A DNA stretch of 42,071 nt from Salinicola sp. (GTDB lineage: Bacteria; Pseudomonadota; Gammaproteobacteria; Pseudomonadales; Halomonadaceae). Below are positions 31,842 through 41,107 of the stretch, piece after piece. The stretch is taken from NCBI GenBank assembly GCA_002695065.1, contig NZNW01000108.1:1-42071 (forward strand). Reading direction: 5' to 3'. Each line of letters begins with the position of its first letter. Position 1 is the stretch's first letter. Under the pieces are notes generated by a model. That model had not been told where the DNA came from and ran no database searches. It saw only the letters and a program-made list of their open reading frames with translations. The translations under genes and the position numbers were made by a program.

Positions 31842-33722
31842 TCAGACTTCGATCTCCGCCAGATTGCCGTAGTCTTCCAGCCAGCTCTTGCGATCCCCCG
31901 CCCGCTTGCGCGCCAGCAGCATGTCCATCATCTCCAGCGTGCCGTCGTTGAGCTCCCGGGTCAGTTGGACCAGCCGCCGGGTATCGACGGCCATGGTGGT
32001 TTCGCGCAGCTGCAGCGGGCTCATCTCGCCCAGGCCCTTGAAGCGCTGCACGTTGGGCGTGCCCCGCTTGCCCTCCAGGCGCTTGAGCGTCGCCGCCTTT
32101 TCGCTCTCGTCGAGGGCGTAGAAGACCTCCTTGCCCAGGTCGATACGGTAGAGCGGCGGCATGGCGACGAAGACATGGCCGGCATCCACCAGCGCCGGAA
32201 AATGGCGTACGAACAGCGCGCACAGCAGCGTGGCGATGTGGAGACCGTCGGAGTCGGCGTCGGCGAGGATGCAGACCTTGTGATAGCGCAGCTTGGAGAG
32301 GTCGTCACTGCCCGGATCGAGGCCGATCGCCACGGCGATGTCGTGAACCTCCTGGGAGCTGTAGATATCGGCGGATTCGACTTCCCAGGTGTTGAGGATC
32401 TTGCCGCGCAGCGGGAGAATCGCCTGGGTCTCGCGGTTGCGCGCCTGCTTGGCGCTGCCGCCGGCGGAGTCCCCCTCGACCAGGAACAGCTCGCTCGAGA
32501 CCGGATCCTGCCCGGAGCAGTCGGCCAGCTTACCCGGCAGCGCCGGGCCCGATGTGATCTTCTTGCGCGCCACCTTCTTGGCGCTCTTCTGGCGTCGCTG
32601 GGCGGCGTTGATCACCAGGTCGGCCAGCTGTTCGGCCTGGTCGACATGGTGGTTGAGCCACAGCGAGAAGGCGTCCTTGACCACGCCGGAGACGAAGCCC
32701 GCCACCGTGCGCGACGACAGCCGCTCCTTGGTCTGGCCGGCGAACTGCGGATCGAGCATCTTGATCGAGAGCACGAACGACACCTTCTCCCACAGATCCT
32801 CCGGCGTCAGCTTGATGCCGCGTGGCAACAGGCTCCGATACTCGCAGAACTCCCGCACCGCCTCGAGCAGACCACTGCGAAAGCCGTTGACGTGGGTGCC
32901 ACCGAGGGGCGTCGGAATCAGGTTGACGTAGGACTCCAGCACCGGCTCGCCGCCCTCCGGCAGCCACTGGATCGCCCAGTCGACCCCCTGCTCCTCGTCC
33001 TCGAAATGGCCGGTGAACGGCGATGCCGGCAGCACCTCGAAACCGTCTACCGCCTGCGCCAGATAGTCGCGCAGACCGTCTTCGTACTGCCAGACGCTCT
33101 CGGCGCCGTCGGACTCCTTGAGCACCACCTTGAGGCCGGGGCAGAGCACGGCCTTGGCGCGCAGCAAGTGCTTCAGCTTCGGCAGCGAGAGTCTGGGGCT
33201 GTCGAAGTACTCCACTTCCGGCCAGAAGCGCACCACAGTGCCGGTGGCGCGTTTGGCGCAACTGCCGATGACCGATAGCTCCTCGACCTTCTCGCCCTTC
33301 TCGAAGGCGATGCCGTAGCGATTGCCCTCACGACACACCTCGACCTCGAGGCGGGTCGACAGCGCATTGACCACCGAGACGCCGACCCCGTGCAGCCCCC
33401 CGGAGAAGCGGTAGCTCGACTGGGAGAACTTGCCGCCGGCATGCAGCCGCGTCAGGATCAGTTCCACCCCGGTCACGCCGTGCTCGGGATGCACGTCGAT
33501 CGGCATGCCCCGCCCGTCGTCGGAGACCTCGATCCCGCCATCCTCCATCAGGACGACGCGAATCTCGCGAGCATGCCCCGCAAGCGCCTCATCGACACTG
33601 TTGTCGATGACTTCCTGCACCAGGTGATTGGGACGGGAGGTGTCGGTATACATACCCGGTCGTTTGCGGACCGGGTCGAGGCCGGAGAGTACCTCGATGG
33701 AGCTAGCACTGTATTGCGTCAT
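31842..33722 (-). CDS. parE: DNA topoisomerase IV subunit B
   Basis: ParE is the ATPase subunit of topoisomerase IV. The 626-residue protein (E. coli 630) shows the GHKL features RPGMYT, EVIDNSVDEALAGH, DGRGMP and GLHGVGVSVVNALS, and the TOPRIM EGDSAGGSAKQARNRETQAILPLRGKILN with the acidic DADSDG. ATG 33722 (MTQYSASS) is chosen because it begins the conserved region; a longer frame to 33785 would include the 15-bp repeats as residues and is unlikely. YqiA is encoded just upstream and ParC downstream, a gene order shared with enteric bacteria. Confidence 0.97.
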   Translation of the reverse strand: MTQYSASSIEVLSGLDPVRKRPGMYTDTSRPNHLVQEVIDNSVDEALAGHAREIRVVLMEDGGIEVSDDGRGMPIDVHPEHGVTGVELILTRLHAGGKFSQSSYRFSGGLHGVGVSVVNALSTRLEVEVCREGNRYGIAFEKGEKVEELSVIGSCAKRATGTVVRFWPEVEYFDSPRLSLPKLKHLLRAKAVLCPGLKVVLKESDGAESVWQYEDGLRDYLAQAVDGFEVLPASPFTGHFEDEEQGVDWAIQWLPEGGEPVLESYVNLIPTPLGGTHVNGFRSGLLEAVREFCEYRSLLPRGIKLTPEDLWEKVSFVLSIKMLDPQFAGQTKERLSSRTVAGFVSGVVKDAFSLWLNHHVDQAEQLADLVINAAQRRQKSAKKVARKKITSGPALPGKLADCSGQDPVSSELFLVEGDSAGGSAKQARNRETQAILPLRGKILNTWEVESADIYSSQEVHDIAVAIGLDPGSDDLSKLRYHKVCILADADSDGLHIATLLCALFVRHFPALVDAGHVFVAMPPLYRIDLGKEVFYALDESEKAATLKRLEGKRGTPNVQRFKGLGEMSPLQLRETTMAVDTRRLVQLTRELNDGTLEMMDMLLARKRAGDRKSWLEDYGNLAEIEV

Positions 33723-33734
33723 GCAGGGTCTCGC

Positions 33735-33764
33735 CGTGTTTACTGGGTCAAAGTTCACAGGGTC
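33735..33764. repeat. Two tandem 15-bp repeats upstream of parE
   Basis: CGTGTTTACTGGGTC (33735-33749) and AAAGTTCACAGGGTC (33750-33764) match at most positions after the first three bases. The pair lies 13 bases before the parE start, where a ribosome would bind. Confidence 0.65.
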
Positions 33765-33838
33765 AGCGTCGCGACGATCATACACGACTGGTCAAATGTC
33801 CAGTATCGGTTTCGCCACTTGCCTTGGGCAGGAGCGGG

Positions 33839-34486
33839 TCACGACATCGAGAACGACGTCGGGACCTGCCAGCCACCGTGGGCGAACAGCGCCGGCAGAT
33901 ATTCGGGCAGGACATCGAAACCGTGATCGCCGCCGGGATGGATCAGCGCGCGACTGCCGGCGTAGGCGCGCAACGCATCACGGCAATCCAGCGTCTCGTC
34001 GTCACTACCGAGCAGCAGCAGATAGCGCGTGGGATGCACGATGCGTTCCCACTGCTGCGAGGTCAATTGATCGAAATAGCTATTGTCGATCGTGAAACGC
34101 TCGCCGGAGGCCTCGTTGATCAGCGTCTGTCCCAGATAATCGGCCACGAAGCGAGCCGGCCGAACCGCCGGGTTGATCAATACGGCGCGCAGGCCGTGGC
34201 GCTCTGCCAACAGCGTGGCCAGGAAACCGCCCATGGAACTGCCGACCAGTAGCGTGTCCTGGCGCCCCAGGGCTTCGAGGGCCGCCTCGGCCTGCTGCAG
34301 GGCCAGATCCGGACGGTGCGACAGATCCGGCGTCAGGCAGGCGAACGGGCGCCCCTGGTGACGCGCCAGCGCCTCGCAGGCCGCCTTGACCAGCCGGGCC
34401 TTGGGCGAGGCGCTGCTGCTGTTGAAACCGTGCAGGTAGAGCAGCGCCCTGGCGGGCTGCACGGCCGGTGTCGGCTCGGCTAGCAC
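33839..34486 (-). CDS. yqiA: YqiA-like alpha/beta-hydrolase (esterase)
   Basis: The 215-residue protein has the UPF0227/YqiA pattern: LLYLHGFNSSSASPKA at about 15-30, the nucleophile elbow LLVGSSMGGFLAT with Ser, a late acidic LLLLGSDDETLD (Asp) and GGDHGF (His) completing the triad. E. coli YqiA hydrolyses short acyl esters and is encoded immediately upstream of parE, as here. The start is GTG 34486. It follows pgi by only 25 bp on the same strand, so pgi, yqiA, parE and parC may form one long transcription unit. The natural substrate is unknown. Confidence 0.9.
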   Translation of the reverse strand: MLAEPTPAVQPARALLYLHGFNSSSASPKARLVKAACEALARHQGRPFACLTPDLSHRPDLALQQAEAALEALGRQDTLLVGSSMGGFLATLLAERHGLRAVLINPAVRPARFVADYLGQTLINEASGERFTIDNSYFDQLTSQQWERIVHPTRYLLLLGSDDETLDCRDALRAYAGSRALIHPGGDHGFDVLPEYLPALFAHGGWQVPTSFSMS

Positions 34487-34511
34487 CGGCCGCCCCCGAA
34501 CGTCCGCGCCA

Positions 34512-36161
34512 TCACCGGGAGGTCTGCCCTCTCCAGGTCGCCTCGATCAATCCGCGACTGGAGTCGTCGAGCGTATCCAGGCCTTGCTGAGTGGCGATGA
34601 TCTCCTCGGTCTCGGTGGCGATCTTCTTGCCAAGCTCCACGCCCCACTGGTCGAACGAATCGATATCCCAGATCACGCCCTGCACGAATACCTTGTGCTC
34701 GTAGAGCGCGATCAAGGCGCCCAGGGTGGCCGGATTGAGGCTGTCGAACATCAACGTGGAAGATGGCTGGTTGCCGCGATACCGCTTGTAGCTCGGCGGC
34801 GTGCTCTCGGATTTCACGGCATCGTCGCCCAGCATCAGCACTCGGGATTGCGCGAAGCAGTTGGCCAGGGCCAGCCGGTGCTGGGCCATCAGGTCGCCGC
34901 GAAAGCGCTCGTCCTCGACGTCGTTGTAGCGATTGACCGGGGCGATGAAATCGCACGCCACTGGCTGCGTGCCCTGGTGCAGCAACTGGTAGAACGCATG
35001 CTGGCCGTTGGGACCGATCTCGCCCCAGATCACCGGGCAGGTGGAGTAGTCGACCACCGCGTCGCCGTTGGTCACCGACTTGCCGTTGGACTCCATCTCC
35101 AGTTGCTGGAAATATCCCGGCAGGTGCTTGAGACGGCCGTCGTAGGGCAGTACCGCGTGGGACCGGATATCCAGGAAATTGACGTTCCAGATGCCGATCA
35201 GCCCCAGCTGTACCGGCAGATTCTCCGCCAGGTCGGCGGTGCGGAAATGCTCGTCCATGGCATGGGCCCCTGCCAGCAGCTGGCGGAAGTTATCCATGCC
35301 GACACGGATGGCAATGGGCAGTCCGATGGCGCTCCACAGCGAGTAGCGGCCGCCCACCCAGTCCCAGAACAGCAGTTGGTTGGCGGGATCGATGCCCCAC
35401 TCGGTCATCTTGTCGGGCTTGGTGGAGACGCCGACGAAATGGAAGCGCTTGATCAGCGCCTCGTCGCCGCCCAGGCGTGTCGCGATCCAGTCCAGCGCGG
35501 TGGAGGCGTTGGAGAGCGTGTCGATGGTGCCGAAGGACTTGGACGACAGGATGAACAGGGTCGTCTCGGGGTTGAGCCAGCTCAGGAAATCGGCCAACTG
35601 AGAGCCGTCCATGGTCGAGGCGAAGTGCGTCGACACCTCGAACACGTCGTCGGGCTCGAAATCGGTCAGCGCCGAGGTCACCATCAGCGGCCCCAGGTCC
35701 GAACCGCCGACGCCGAGATTGACCACGTCGGTGATCGGCTTGCCGGTGGCGCCGCGCCACTGCCCGTTCAGCAGTTTGTCGACCAGCGTTTCCATCTTGT
35801 CGAGGGTGGCGTGGACCTCGCCGACCACGTCGACGCCCTCGACCTCGAGCTGGGCGTCTCGCGGCAGGCGCAGCGCCGTGTGCAGCGCGGGCCGATCCTC
35901 GGTCCGGTTGACCCGTTCTCCCGACAGCAGGCGCTGGATCGCATCGGGCACGCCGGCATCCCGCGCCAACGAGAGCAACCCTTCCCGGACTTCCGTCGTC
36001 CAGCGCTGCTTGGAAAGATCCATCTGGATACCGGCGGCTTCCAGATAGAACGTCTCGAAGCGCGGCGACTGCTGGAACAGGGTCTTCAGATGAATATCCC
36101 GCATGCCGTCTTCGAGCTGCCGCTCGAGCGCTTTCCATGCCTGGGTTTCACGAATCGACAT
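34512..36161 (-). CDS. pgi: Glucose-6-phosphate isomerase
   Basis: Pgi interconverts glucose 6-phosphate and fructose 6-phosphate. The 549-residue length is typical. Motifs are VVNLGVGGSDLGPLMVTSAL (phosphate loop), SKSFGTIDT, the PGI signature DWVGGRYSLWSAIGLP, and GQHAFYQLLHQGTQ with catalytic His, then the C-terminal QWGVELGKKI with the catalytic Lys. All are intact. The ATG at 36161 is divergent from cmoA, with a 119-bp shared promoter region. In halophilic gammaproteobacteria Pgi mainly feeds gluconeogenesis and Entner-Doudoroff recycling (general knowledge, not seen here). Confidence 0.98.
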   Translation of the reverse strand: MSIRETQAWKALERQLEDGMRDIHLKTLFQQSPRFETFYLEAAGIQMDLSKQRWTTEVREGLLSLARDAGVPDAIQRLLSGERVNRTEDRPALHTALRLPRDAQLEVEGVDVVGEVHATLDKMETLVDKLLNGQWRGATGKPITDVVNLGVGGSDLGPLMVTSALTDFEPDDVFEVSTHFASTMDGSQLADFLSWLNPETTLFILSSKSFGTIDTLSNASTALDWIATRLGGDEALIKRFHFVGVSTKPDKMTEWGIDPANQLLFWDWVGGRYSLWSAIGLPIAIRVGMDNFRQLLAGAHAMDEHFRTADLAENLPVQLGLIGIWNVNFLDIRSHAVLPYDGRLKHLPGYFQQLEMESNGKSVTNGDAVVDYSTCPVIWGEIGPNGQHAFYQLLHQGTQPVACDFIAPVNRYNDVEDERFRGDLMAQHRLALANCFAQSRVLMLGDDAVKSESTPPSYKRYRGNQPSSTLMFDSLNPATLGALIALYEHKVFVQGVIWDIDSFDQWGVELGKKIATETEEIIATQQGLDTLDDSSRGLIEATWRGQTSR

Positions 36162-36280
36162 CTATGGCTCTCCTTGTCACGTGCAGCGAAGAGACGCAAA
36201 ACGTACACTATGGCCGCAGCGGGCGTATCACAGGCGCTTCGCTCGCTTCACGCTCTCCCAATTAAGAACATCTTCCGGCA

Positions 36281-37063
36281 ATGACTGACGCATCTTACCG
36301 TGACGCCATCTTTTCGACACCCCTCGATCGCGTGGCGAGCTTTTCGTTCGACGAGCGGGTCGTGGCCTGCTTTCCCGACATGGTCCGGCGCTCGATCCCC
36401 GGTTACGGCCAGATTCTCGGCATGTTCGGCGTCATCGCCGAGCGCCACCTGCGCCACGCTGCCCACGTCTACGACCTGGGCTGTTCGCTGGGCGCGGTGG
36501 GCCTGGCCCTGGCCGGACGACTGCCCGCCGATGCCTTCGAACTGACCGGCGTCGATCTCTCCCCGACGATGATCGGCCGCGCTCGGGAGATCGCCGCCGC
36601 CGAGAGCCCCGACCATCGGATGCAGTTCGTCGAGGGCGATATCCGCCACCTGGACTACCGGGCCAGCGGCATGATCGTGCTCAACTTCACGCTGCAGTTC
36701 CTGCCGCCGGCAGACCGCGACGCGGTGATCGACAAGCTGTTCGCGGCGCTGGAGCCCGGTGGCATCCTGGTGCTGTCCGAGAAGATCGTCGCGGAAGACG
36801 AACAGGAGAACGCCTGGCTGGTGGAGCGCTACCACGATTTCAAGCGCGCCAACGGCTACAGCGAGATGGAGATCAGCCAGAAGCGCACGGCCCTGGAGAA
36901 CGTGCTGGTGCCGGATACGCTGGCCGCGCACCACGCGCGTCTGACCCAGGCCGGATTCTCGCGGGTGACGACCTGGTTCCAGTATCTCAACTTCGCCTCT
37001 CTCGTCGCTTTCAAGGACAAGGACGCGCTCATCGGGGCGAAGGCGGCCACCCAGGATGCCTGA
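36281..37063 (+). CDS. cmoA: Carboxy-S-adenosyl-L-methionine synthase
   Basis: CmoA makes carboxy-SAM from SAM and prephenate, the donor used by CmoB to modify U34 of tRNA. The 260-residue protein starts with DAIFSTPLDRVASFSFDERVVACFPDMVRRSIPGY, the strongly conserved CmoA N-terminus, and has the SAM motif VYDLGCSLGAVGLAL and a FEGDIR-like VEGDIR segment, then VLNFTLQFLPPADR. Length fits (E. coli 247). It overlaps cmoB by 8 bases. It is the first gene of a two-gene operon that is divergent from pgi. Confidence 0.97.
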   Translation: MTDASYRDAIFSTPLDRVASFSFDERVVACFPDMVRRSIPGYGQILGMFGVIAERHLRHAAHVYDLGCSLGAVGLALAGRLPADAFELTGVDLSPTMIGRAREIAAAESPDHRMQFVEGDIRHLDYRASGMIVLNFTLQFLPPADRDAVIDKLFAALEPGGILVLSEKIVAEDEQENAWLVERYHDFKRANGYSEMEISQKRTALENVLVPDTLAAHHARLTQAGFSRVTTWFQYLNFASLVAFKDKDALIGAKAATQDA

Positions 37064-38069
37064 CACGCCCTCCGACACCCTCGCGCAGGCCGAACGCCGG
37101 CTCTACCTCGCCTTCCTGGAGCAGGGCCTGACCGGCTGGCTGGCGCGGCTGCCCGAGCAACTGGCACGAGGGCTCGACCGGCGCCGCCACGGCGACCTGC
37201 CGGCGTGGGAGAAAGCCGTGGCCAAGCTGCCCACGCTCCCGGCGTCCCGCGACGTCGATCTGACCGGCGATACCGTGACGGTGGATGTGGAGCTGGGCGA
37301 CGCCGATCGTCGCCGCTGCCGCAATCTGCTCGAGATTCTGATGCCGTGGCGTAAAGGCCCTTATCGGCTCGGCGGTATCGGGATCGATACCGAATGGCGG
37401 TCGGACTGGAAATGGCAGCGCGTCGCGCCGCACCTCTCGCCCCTCGCCGGACGGCGAGTACTCGACGTCGGTGGCGGCAACGGCTATCACGCCTGGCGCA
37501 TGGCCGGGGCCGGGGCGGCCTTCGTACTGGTGATCGACCCCTCGCCGCGGTTCCACTACCAGTTCCACGCCGTACGACACTTCGTGGGCGACGCGGATGA
37601 CTACCGCACCCATTTCCTGCCAGTCGGCATCGAGGACGTGCCGGAAAAGCTCGCCGCTTTCGACACCGTGTTCTCGATGGGCGTGCTCTACCACCGCGCC
37701 TCGCCACTGGACCACCTGCGCCAGTTGAAGGACGCCCTGGCGCCCGGCGGCGAGCTGGTGCTGGAGACCCTGGTCGTCGAGGGCGACGAGGAGACCGTGT
37801 TCATGCCCGGCGAACGCTACGCCAGCATGCCCAACGTCTATTTCCTGCCCTCGTCACGCGCACTGGCGCACTGGCTCGATCGTAGCGGCTTCGAAGCCAT
37901 TCGCTGCGTCGATGAGACGGCCACCACCCTCGACGAGCAGCGCTCGACGGCGTGGATGACCTTCCATTCGCTGGCCGATTTTCTGGACCCGGACGACCGT
38001 GGGAAGACGATCGAAGGTTATCCCGCGCCCCGACGGGCGACGCTGATCGCCCGCAAGCCGGGATATTGA
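37056..38069 (+). CDS. cmoB: tRNA U34 carboxymethyltransferase
   Basis: CmoB transfers the carboxymethyl group from carboxy-SAM to 5-hydroxyuridine 34, forming cmo5U in tRNAs for four-codon boxes. The 337-residue protein has the family N-terminal part (WEKAVAKLPTLPA), WRKGPYRLGGIGIDTEWRSDWKWQRV, the SAM loop VLDVGGGNGYHAWRMAGAGA, FDTVFSMGVLYHRASPLDHL and MPNVYFLPSSRALAHWL. Translation is coupled to cmoA by an 8-base overlap. It ends in front of a strong hairpin shared with the convergent serine acetyltransferase gene. Confidence 0.97.
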   Translation: MPDTPSDTLAQAERRLYLAFLEQGLTGWLARLPEQLARGLDRRRHGDLPAWEKAVAKLPTLPASRDVDLTGDTVTVDVELGDADRRRCRNLLEILMPWRKGPYRLGGIGIDTEWRSDWKWQRVAPHLSPLAGRRVLDVGGGNGYHAWRMAGAGAAFVLVIDPSPRFHYQFHAVRHFVGDADDYRTHFLPVGIEDVPEKLAAFDTVFSMGVLYHRASPLDHLRQLKDALAPGGELVLETLVVEGDEETVFMPGERYASMPNVYFLPSSRALAHWLDRSGFEAIRCVDETATTLDEQRSTAWMTFHSLADFLDPDDRGKTIEGYPAPRRATLIARKPGY

Positions 38070-38110
38070 TCGCCGCGAATTCTCGATCGACGACGCGATC
38101 CCATCGATAC

Positions 38111-38132
38111 GGCCGGCACCCCGGTGCCGGCC
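38111..38132. terminator. Bidirectional hairpin between cmoB and the serine acetyltransferase gene
   Basis: GGCCGGCACC-CC-GGTGCCGGCC is a perfect 10-bp GC-rich dyad between two convergent stops. No U-tract follows on either side, so it may be a Rho-assisted or stabilising hairpin. Confidence 0.55.
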
Positions 38133-38154
38133 ACTCGCCGTGCGACGAACCGGA

Positions 38155-39066
38155 TTACGGGCAGGGCCCGGACTGGATATTGGCCTGGGTGATATTGCTC
38201 TCGGGGGGCACGCTGCAGATCAGCCAGACGTTACCGCCGATGATCGACCCCTTGCCGACCGTGATGCGCCCCAGGATGGTCGCGCCGGCGTAGATGACCA
38301 CGTCGTCCTCGACGATGGGGTGGCGCGGCAGGCCCTTCTCCAGATGCCCTTTCTCGTCCGCCGGGAAACGCTTGGCACCCAGCGTGACCGCCTGATAGAG
38401 ACGCACGCGATTGCCGATGATCGCCGTTTCGCCGATCACCACGCCGGTACCGTGATCGATGAAGAACCCTTCGCCGATCTGCGCGCCGGGATGAATGTCG
38501 ATACCGGTATCGGAGTGGGCCAGCTCGGCGATGATCCGCGCCACCAGTCCGGCCCCCGCCTGGTAGAAGTAGTGAGCGATGCGATGGTAGATCACGGCAT
38601 GAACGCCGGGATAGCAGAGCAGGACCTCATCGACGCTGCGCGCCGCCGGATCGCCGTAGAAAGCCGCCATGACGTCGTCATCGAGACGTCGACGCAGGCT
38701 CGGCAGGCTATCCGCGAACCCCTGGACGATCTGCGTCGCCGTGGCCGTGTGCTCGGAAGCCTTGTCACCGCCGAGCCGCGCCATGTAGCGCAGTTCCAGC
38801 AGCACTTCCTCATGCAGCGCGTTGAGCGCGCGGTCCAGGGTGTGGCCGACGTAGAAGTCCTCGCTCTCCTTGCGCAGATCGGAGGGACCCAGGCGCATGG
38901 GGAAGATGGCCCCGCTCAGGAACTCCAGCGTCTCGCGGATGCGATGTCGCGACGGCAACTCACGACAGCCCTTCTCCTTCTCGCGACCGTTTTGGGCGCG
39001 CCACTGCTCGCGCGTGGCGCGGAGCTGGGACACGATGCCATCAAGCTGCCAGTTGACGTGCTGCAT
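38155..39066 (-). CDS. cysE: Serine O-acetyltransferase (EpsC/CysE type)
   Basis: The enzyme acetylates serine with acetyl-CoA, giving O-acetylserine for cysteine synthesis. The 303-residue protein has a long helical N-terminal region (about 1-170) and a left-handed beta-helix (about 180-285) with hexapeptide repeats: IHPGAQIGEGFFIDHGTGVVIGE, VRLYQAVTLGA, DDVVIYAGATILG. This architecture matches the EpsC branch rather than the shorter E. coli CysE. It is divergent-free and lies 134 bp downstream of cysN on the same strand, linking serine activation with sulfate activation. A C-terminal SGPCP tail may be involved in binding cysteine synthase, but the usual terminal Ile is absent. Confidence 0.93.
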   Translation of the reverse strand: MQHVNWQLDGIVSQLRATREQWRAQNGREKEKGCRELPSRHRIRETLEFLSGAIFPMRLGPSDLRKESEDFYVGHTLDRALNALHEEVLLELRYMARLGGDKASEHTATATQIVQGFADSLPSLRRRLDDDVMAAFYGDPAARSVDEVLLCYPGVHAVIYHRIAHYFYQAGAGLVARIIAELAHSDTGIDIHPGAQIGEGFFIDHGTGVVIGETAIIGNRVRLYQAVTLGAKRFPADEKGHLEKGLPRHPIVEDDVVIYAGATILGRITVGKGSIIGGNVWLICSVPPESNITQANIQSGPCP

Positions 39067-39200
39067 GAAGATTTCCTTTCAGTCGCGGACGCAAGCGTCG
39101 GGCCGGAGCGACATGATACACCCGGGGGCGCCTGGGCCAAATGCCGCCGGACGCCGCCTCGCGAAGCGATCCCTGCCTTTTGCCAAGCCTTGTCGCTCGC

Positions 39201-40673
39201 CTAGCGCTCTTGATGCGTTCCGCGCGTGATCCCTGCCAACAACTCACCCATGTCCTTCGCCTCCCAGTGCGGGAAATGCTTGCGGATCAGCGCATTGAAT
39301 TCGATCTCGAACGCCTGCCAGTCGACAGCGCCATCAGTTCCGTTGGCCGCCACTTCGACGGCACCGCGGATAAGCCCGGCCCCGACAGTGATATTGGTCA
39401 GCCGGTCGATCACCACGAAGCTCCCGGTTCCCGGGCTCTTGCGATAGTCGTCCAGCGGCACGCTCGCGGTCAGCTCGACCCGGCAGCGGCCGATGGCATT
39501 GAGCGGCAACGTCTCGGCGGTGTGATGCTCGAGGGTGTTGACGTCGATCTGGTAGTCGATCGCAGCGAACTTGCCGGCGATCTCCTGGGTGCCGATCTTG
39601 AAGTCGTAGAGACGACCTGGCTCGAGAGCGGTGTCATGCATCCAGACGATGTCGGCAGCCAGTGCGCTGGACTGTGCGACCTCGGCGTCCGCGGCGACCA
39701 GCCAGTCGCCGCGGGAGATGTCGATCTCGTCTTGCAGCGTCACGGTGATCGCCTGACCGGGATAGGCCTCCTCCAGGTCGCCGTCGAAGGTGACGATACG
39801 CTCGACGGTGGAGCGCTTGCCCGACGGCAGCGCCTTGACCGCCTGCCCGGGGCGCAGGATGCCGGCCTCGAGCGTGCCGCAGTAGCCGCGAAAATCGAGG
39901 TTCGGGCGGTTGACGTACTGCACCGGCAGGCGCAGGTCGGAGAGGTTCGAGTCATGGGCGACCTCGACGCTCTCCAGCAGTTCGAGCATGGCAGGCCCGG
40001 GCCGACCGTCGACCTGGTACCACGCCATCTTCTCGCTGCGATTGACGACGTTGTCACCGTCGAGTGCCGACATGGGGACGAAACGAATGTCCCTGGCGTC
40101 GAGCTTTTCGGCGAACTCGCGATAGTCGGCGACGATCTCGTCGAAGCGGGCCTGGGAGTAGTCGACCAGGTCCATCTTGTTGACCGCGATCACCAGATGC
40201 TGGATCCCCAGCAGGTCGGCGATGAAACTGTGACGTCGGGTCTGCACCTGCACGCCGTGACGGGCATCGATCAGGATGATCGCCAGGCTCGCCGTCGAGG
40301 CCCCGGTGGCCATGTTGCGGGTGTACTGCTCGTGGCCCGGCGTATCGGCAATGATGAACTTGCGCTTGTCGGTGGAGAAGAACCGGTAGGCGACATCGAT
40401 GGTGATGCCCTGCTCCCGCTCCGACTGCAGCCCATCCACCAGCAGCGCCAGGTCCACCTTGTCGCCGGTCGTCCCGCTGGTCTTGGATGCCTGGGTAATC
40501 GCCGCCAGCTGATCCTCGTAGATCATCTTGGAGTCGTGCAGCAGCCGCCCGATCAGCGTCGACTTGCCGTCGTCGACGCTACCGCAGGTGATGAAGCGCA
40601 GCAGGTCTTTTTGCTCGTGCTCCTTCAGGTACTCGCTGATATTGTCGGCGATCAGATTCGATGTGTGTGACAT
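39201..40673 (-). CDS. cysN: Sulfate adenylyltransferase subunit 1 (GTPase)
   Basis: CysN is the GTPase partner of CysD in ATP sulfurylase, which makes adenosine 5'-phosphosulfate from sulfate and ATP. The 490-residue protein has the P-loop GSVDDGKS (31-38), the switch II motif [13 protein letters not shown], and [10 protein letters not shown], then two beta-barrel domains as in EF-Tu. It lacks the C-terminal CysC (APS kinase) fusion found in some bacteria. Start ATG 40673. Its leader holds four heptads of the inserted element (40688-40717), 15 bases from the start. In most relatives it follows cysD closely; here 564 bp separate the two. Confidence 0.97.
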   Translation of the reverse strand: MSHTSNLIADNISEYLKEHEQKDLLRFITCGSVDDGKSTLIGRLLHDSKMIYEDQLAAITQASKTSGTTGDKVDLALLVDGLQSEREQGITIDVAYRFFSTDKRKFIIADTPGHEQYTRNMATGASTASLAIILIDARHGVQVQTRRHSFIADLLGIQHLVIAVNKMDLVDYSQARFDEIVADYREFAEKLDARDIRFVPMSALDGDNVVNRSEKMAWYQVDGRPGPAMLELLESVEVAHDSNLSDLRLPVQYVNRPNLDFRGYCGTLEAGILRPGQAVKALPSGKRSTVERIVTFDGDLEEAYPGQAITVTLQDEIDISRGDWLVAADAEVAQSSALAADIVWMHDTALEPGRLYDFKIGTQEIAGKFAAIDYQIDVNTLEHHTAETLPLNAIGRCRVELTASVPLDDYRKSPGTGSFVVIDRLTNITVGAGLIRGAVEVAANGTDGAVDWQAFEIEFNALIRKHFPHWEAKDMGELLAGITRGTHQER

Positions 40674-40687
40674 TGGGCAATCCCGCT

Positions 40688-40717
40688 AGCTGTAAGCTGT
40701 AAGCTGTAAGCTGTAAG
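40688..40717. repeat. Perfect heptad array AGCTGTA x4
   Basis: Four identical 7-base units plus AG, read on the plus strand. On the cysN coding strand it reads CTTACAG x4 and occupies the leader just ahead of cysN. Confidence 0.97.
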
Positions 40718-40750
40718 TCCCCCCACAGCCCGCCGCTTCCAGCTCTAGAT

Positions 40751-41095
40751 TCATTCGTTATCCAGAGTGACTATCAACCCGTTGAGCATCGAAGATATCT
40801 CTCGGGTTTCCTGTAACCATCGCTGGCCTTGCTGATGTTCGATATAGCCGATTTCCATGCCGATATAGACCTGAGTACGCAACTCGGCACAAGAGCCTCT
40901 GGCAACGATCAGGAAGTGGCGTTTGTCCTTGCTCGTATACCGGCTCATGCCCTCAGCAATATTGCTAGGAATGGAAAGTCCTGAACGTGTGACCTGGTCC
41001 CGAAAGCCAAAATCACGCAGGGCGGAAAAGGTCTTATAGAGCTCAGCTGACAAGCGTGCCGAGCGTTTCCAAACCTGCAATCTTTCAAAATTCAT
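40751..41095 (-). CDS. Four-helix-bundle protein of the 23S rRNA IVS / TIGR02436 (S23) family
   Basis: The 114-residue protein matches the family across its length: ERLQVWKRSARLSAELYKTF, the core SIPSNIAEGMSRYTSKD (residues about 42-58), ARGSCAELRTQVYIGMEIGYI and a final helix. These proteins form four-helix bundles that assemble as pentamers and resemble Avd, the RNA-binding partner of reverse transcriptase in diversity-generating retroelements. Free-standing members are of unknown function, often inside rRNA intervening sequences. The start is supported by GGGAG 7 bases upstream. The gene is visibly AT-richer than its neighbours. It sits between cysD and cysN, flanked by inverted heptad arrays. 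No reverse transcriptase or template repeat occurs in the window, so it is not a diversity-generating retroelement. Confidence 0.95.
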   Translation of the reverse strand: MNFERLQVWKRSARLSAELYKTFSALRDFGFRDQVTRSGLSIPSNIAEGMSRYTSKDKRHFLIVARGSCAELRTQVYIGMEIGYIEHQQGQRWLQETREISSMLNGLIVTLDNE

Positions 41096-41107
41096 GCTTC
41101 CACTCCC

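Noticed and set aside
39141-40670. 509-codon plus-strand open frame over cysN
   Set aside because: Antisense of cysN, no protein-like pattern.
40751-41095. Diversity-generating retroelement accessory gene (avd)
   Set aside because: The protein fold family fits, but no reverse transcriptase, template repeat or variable target gene is present in the window.
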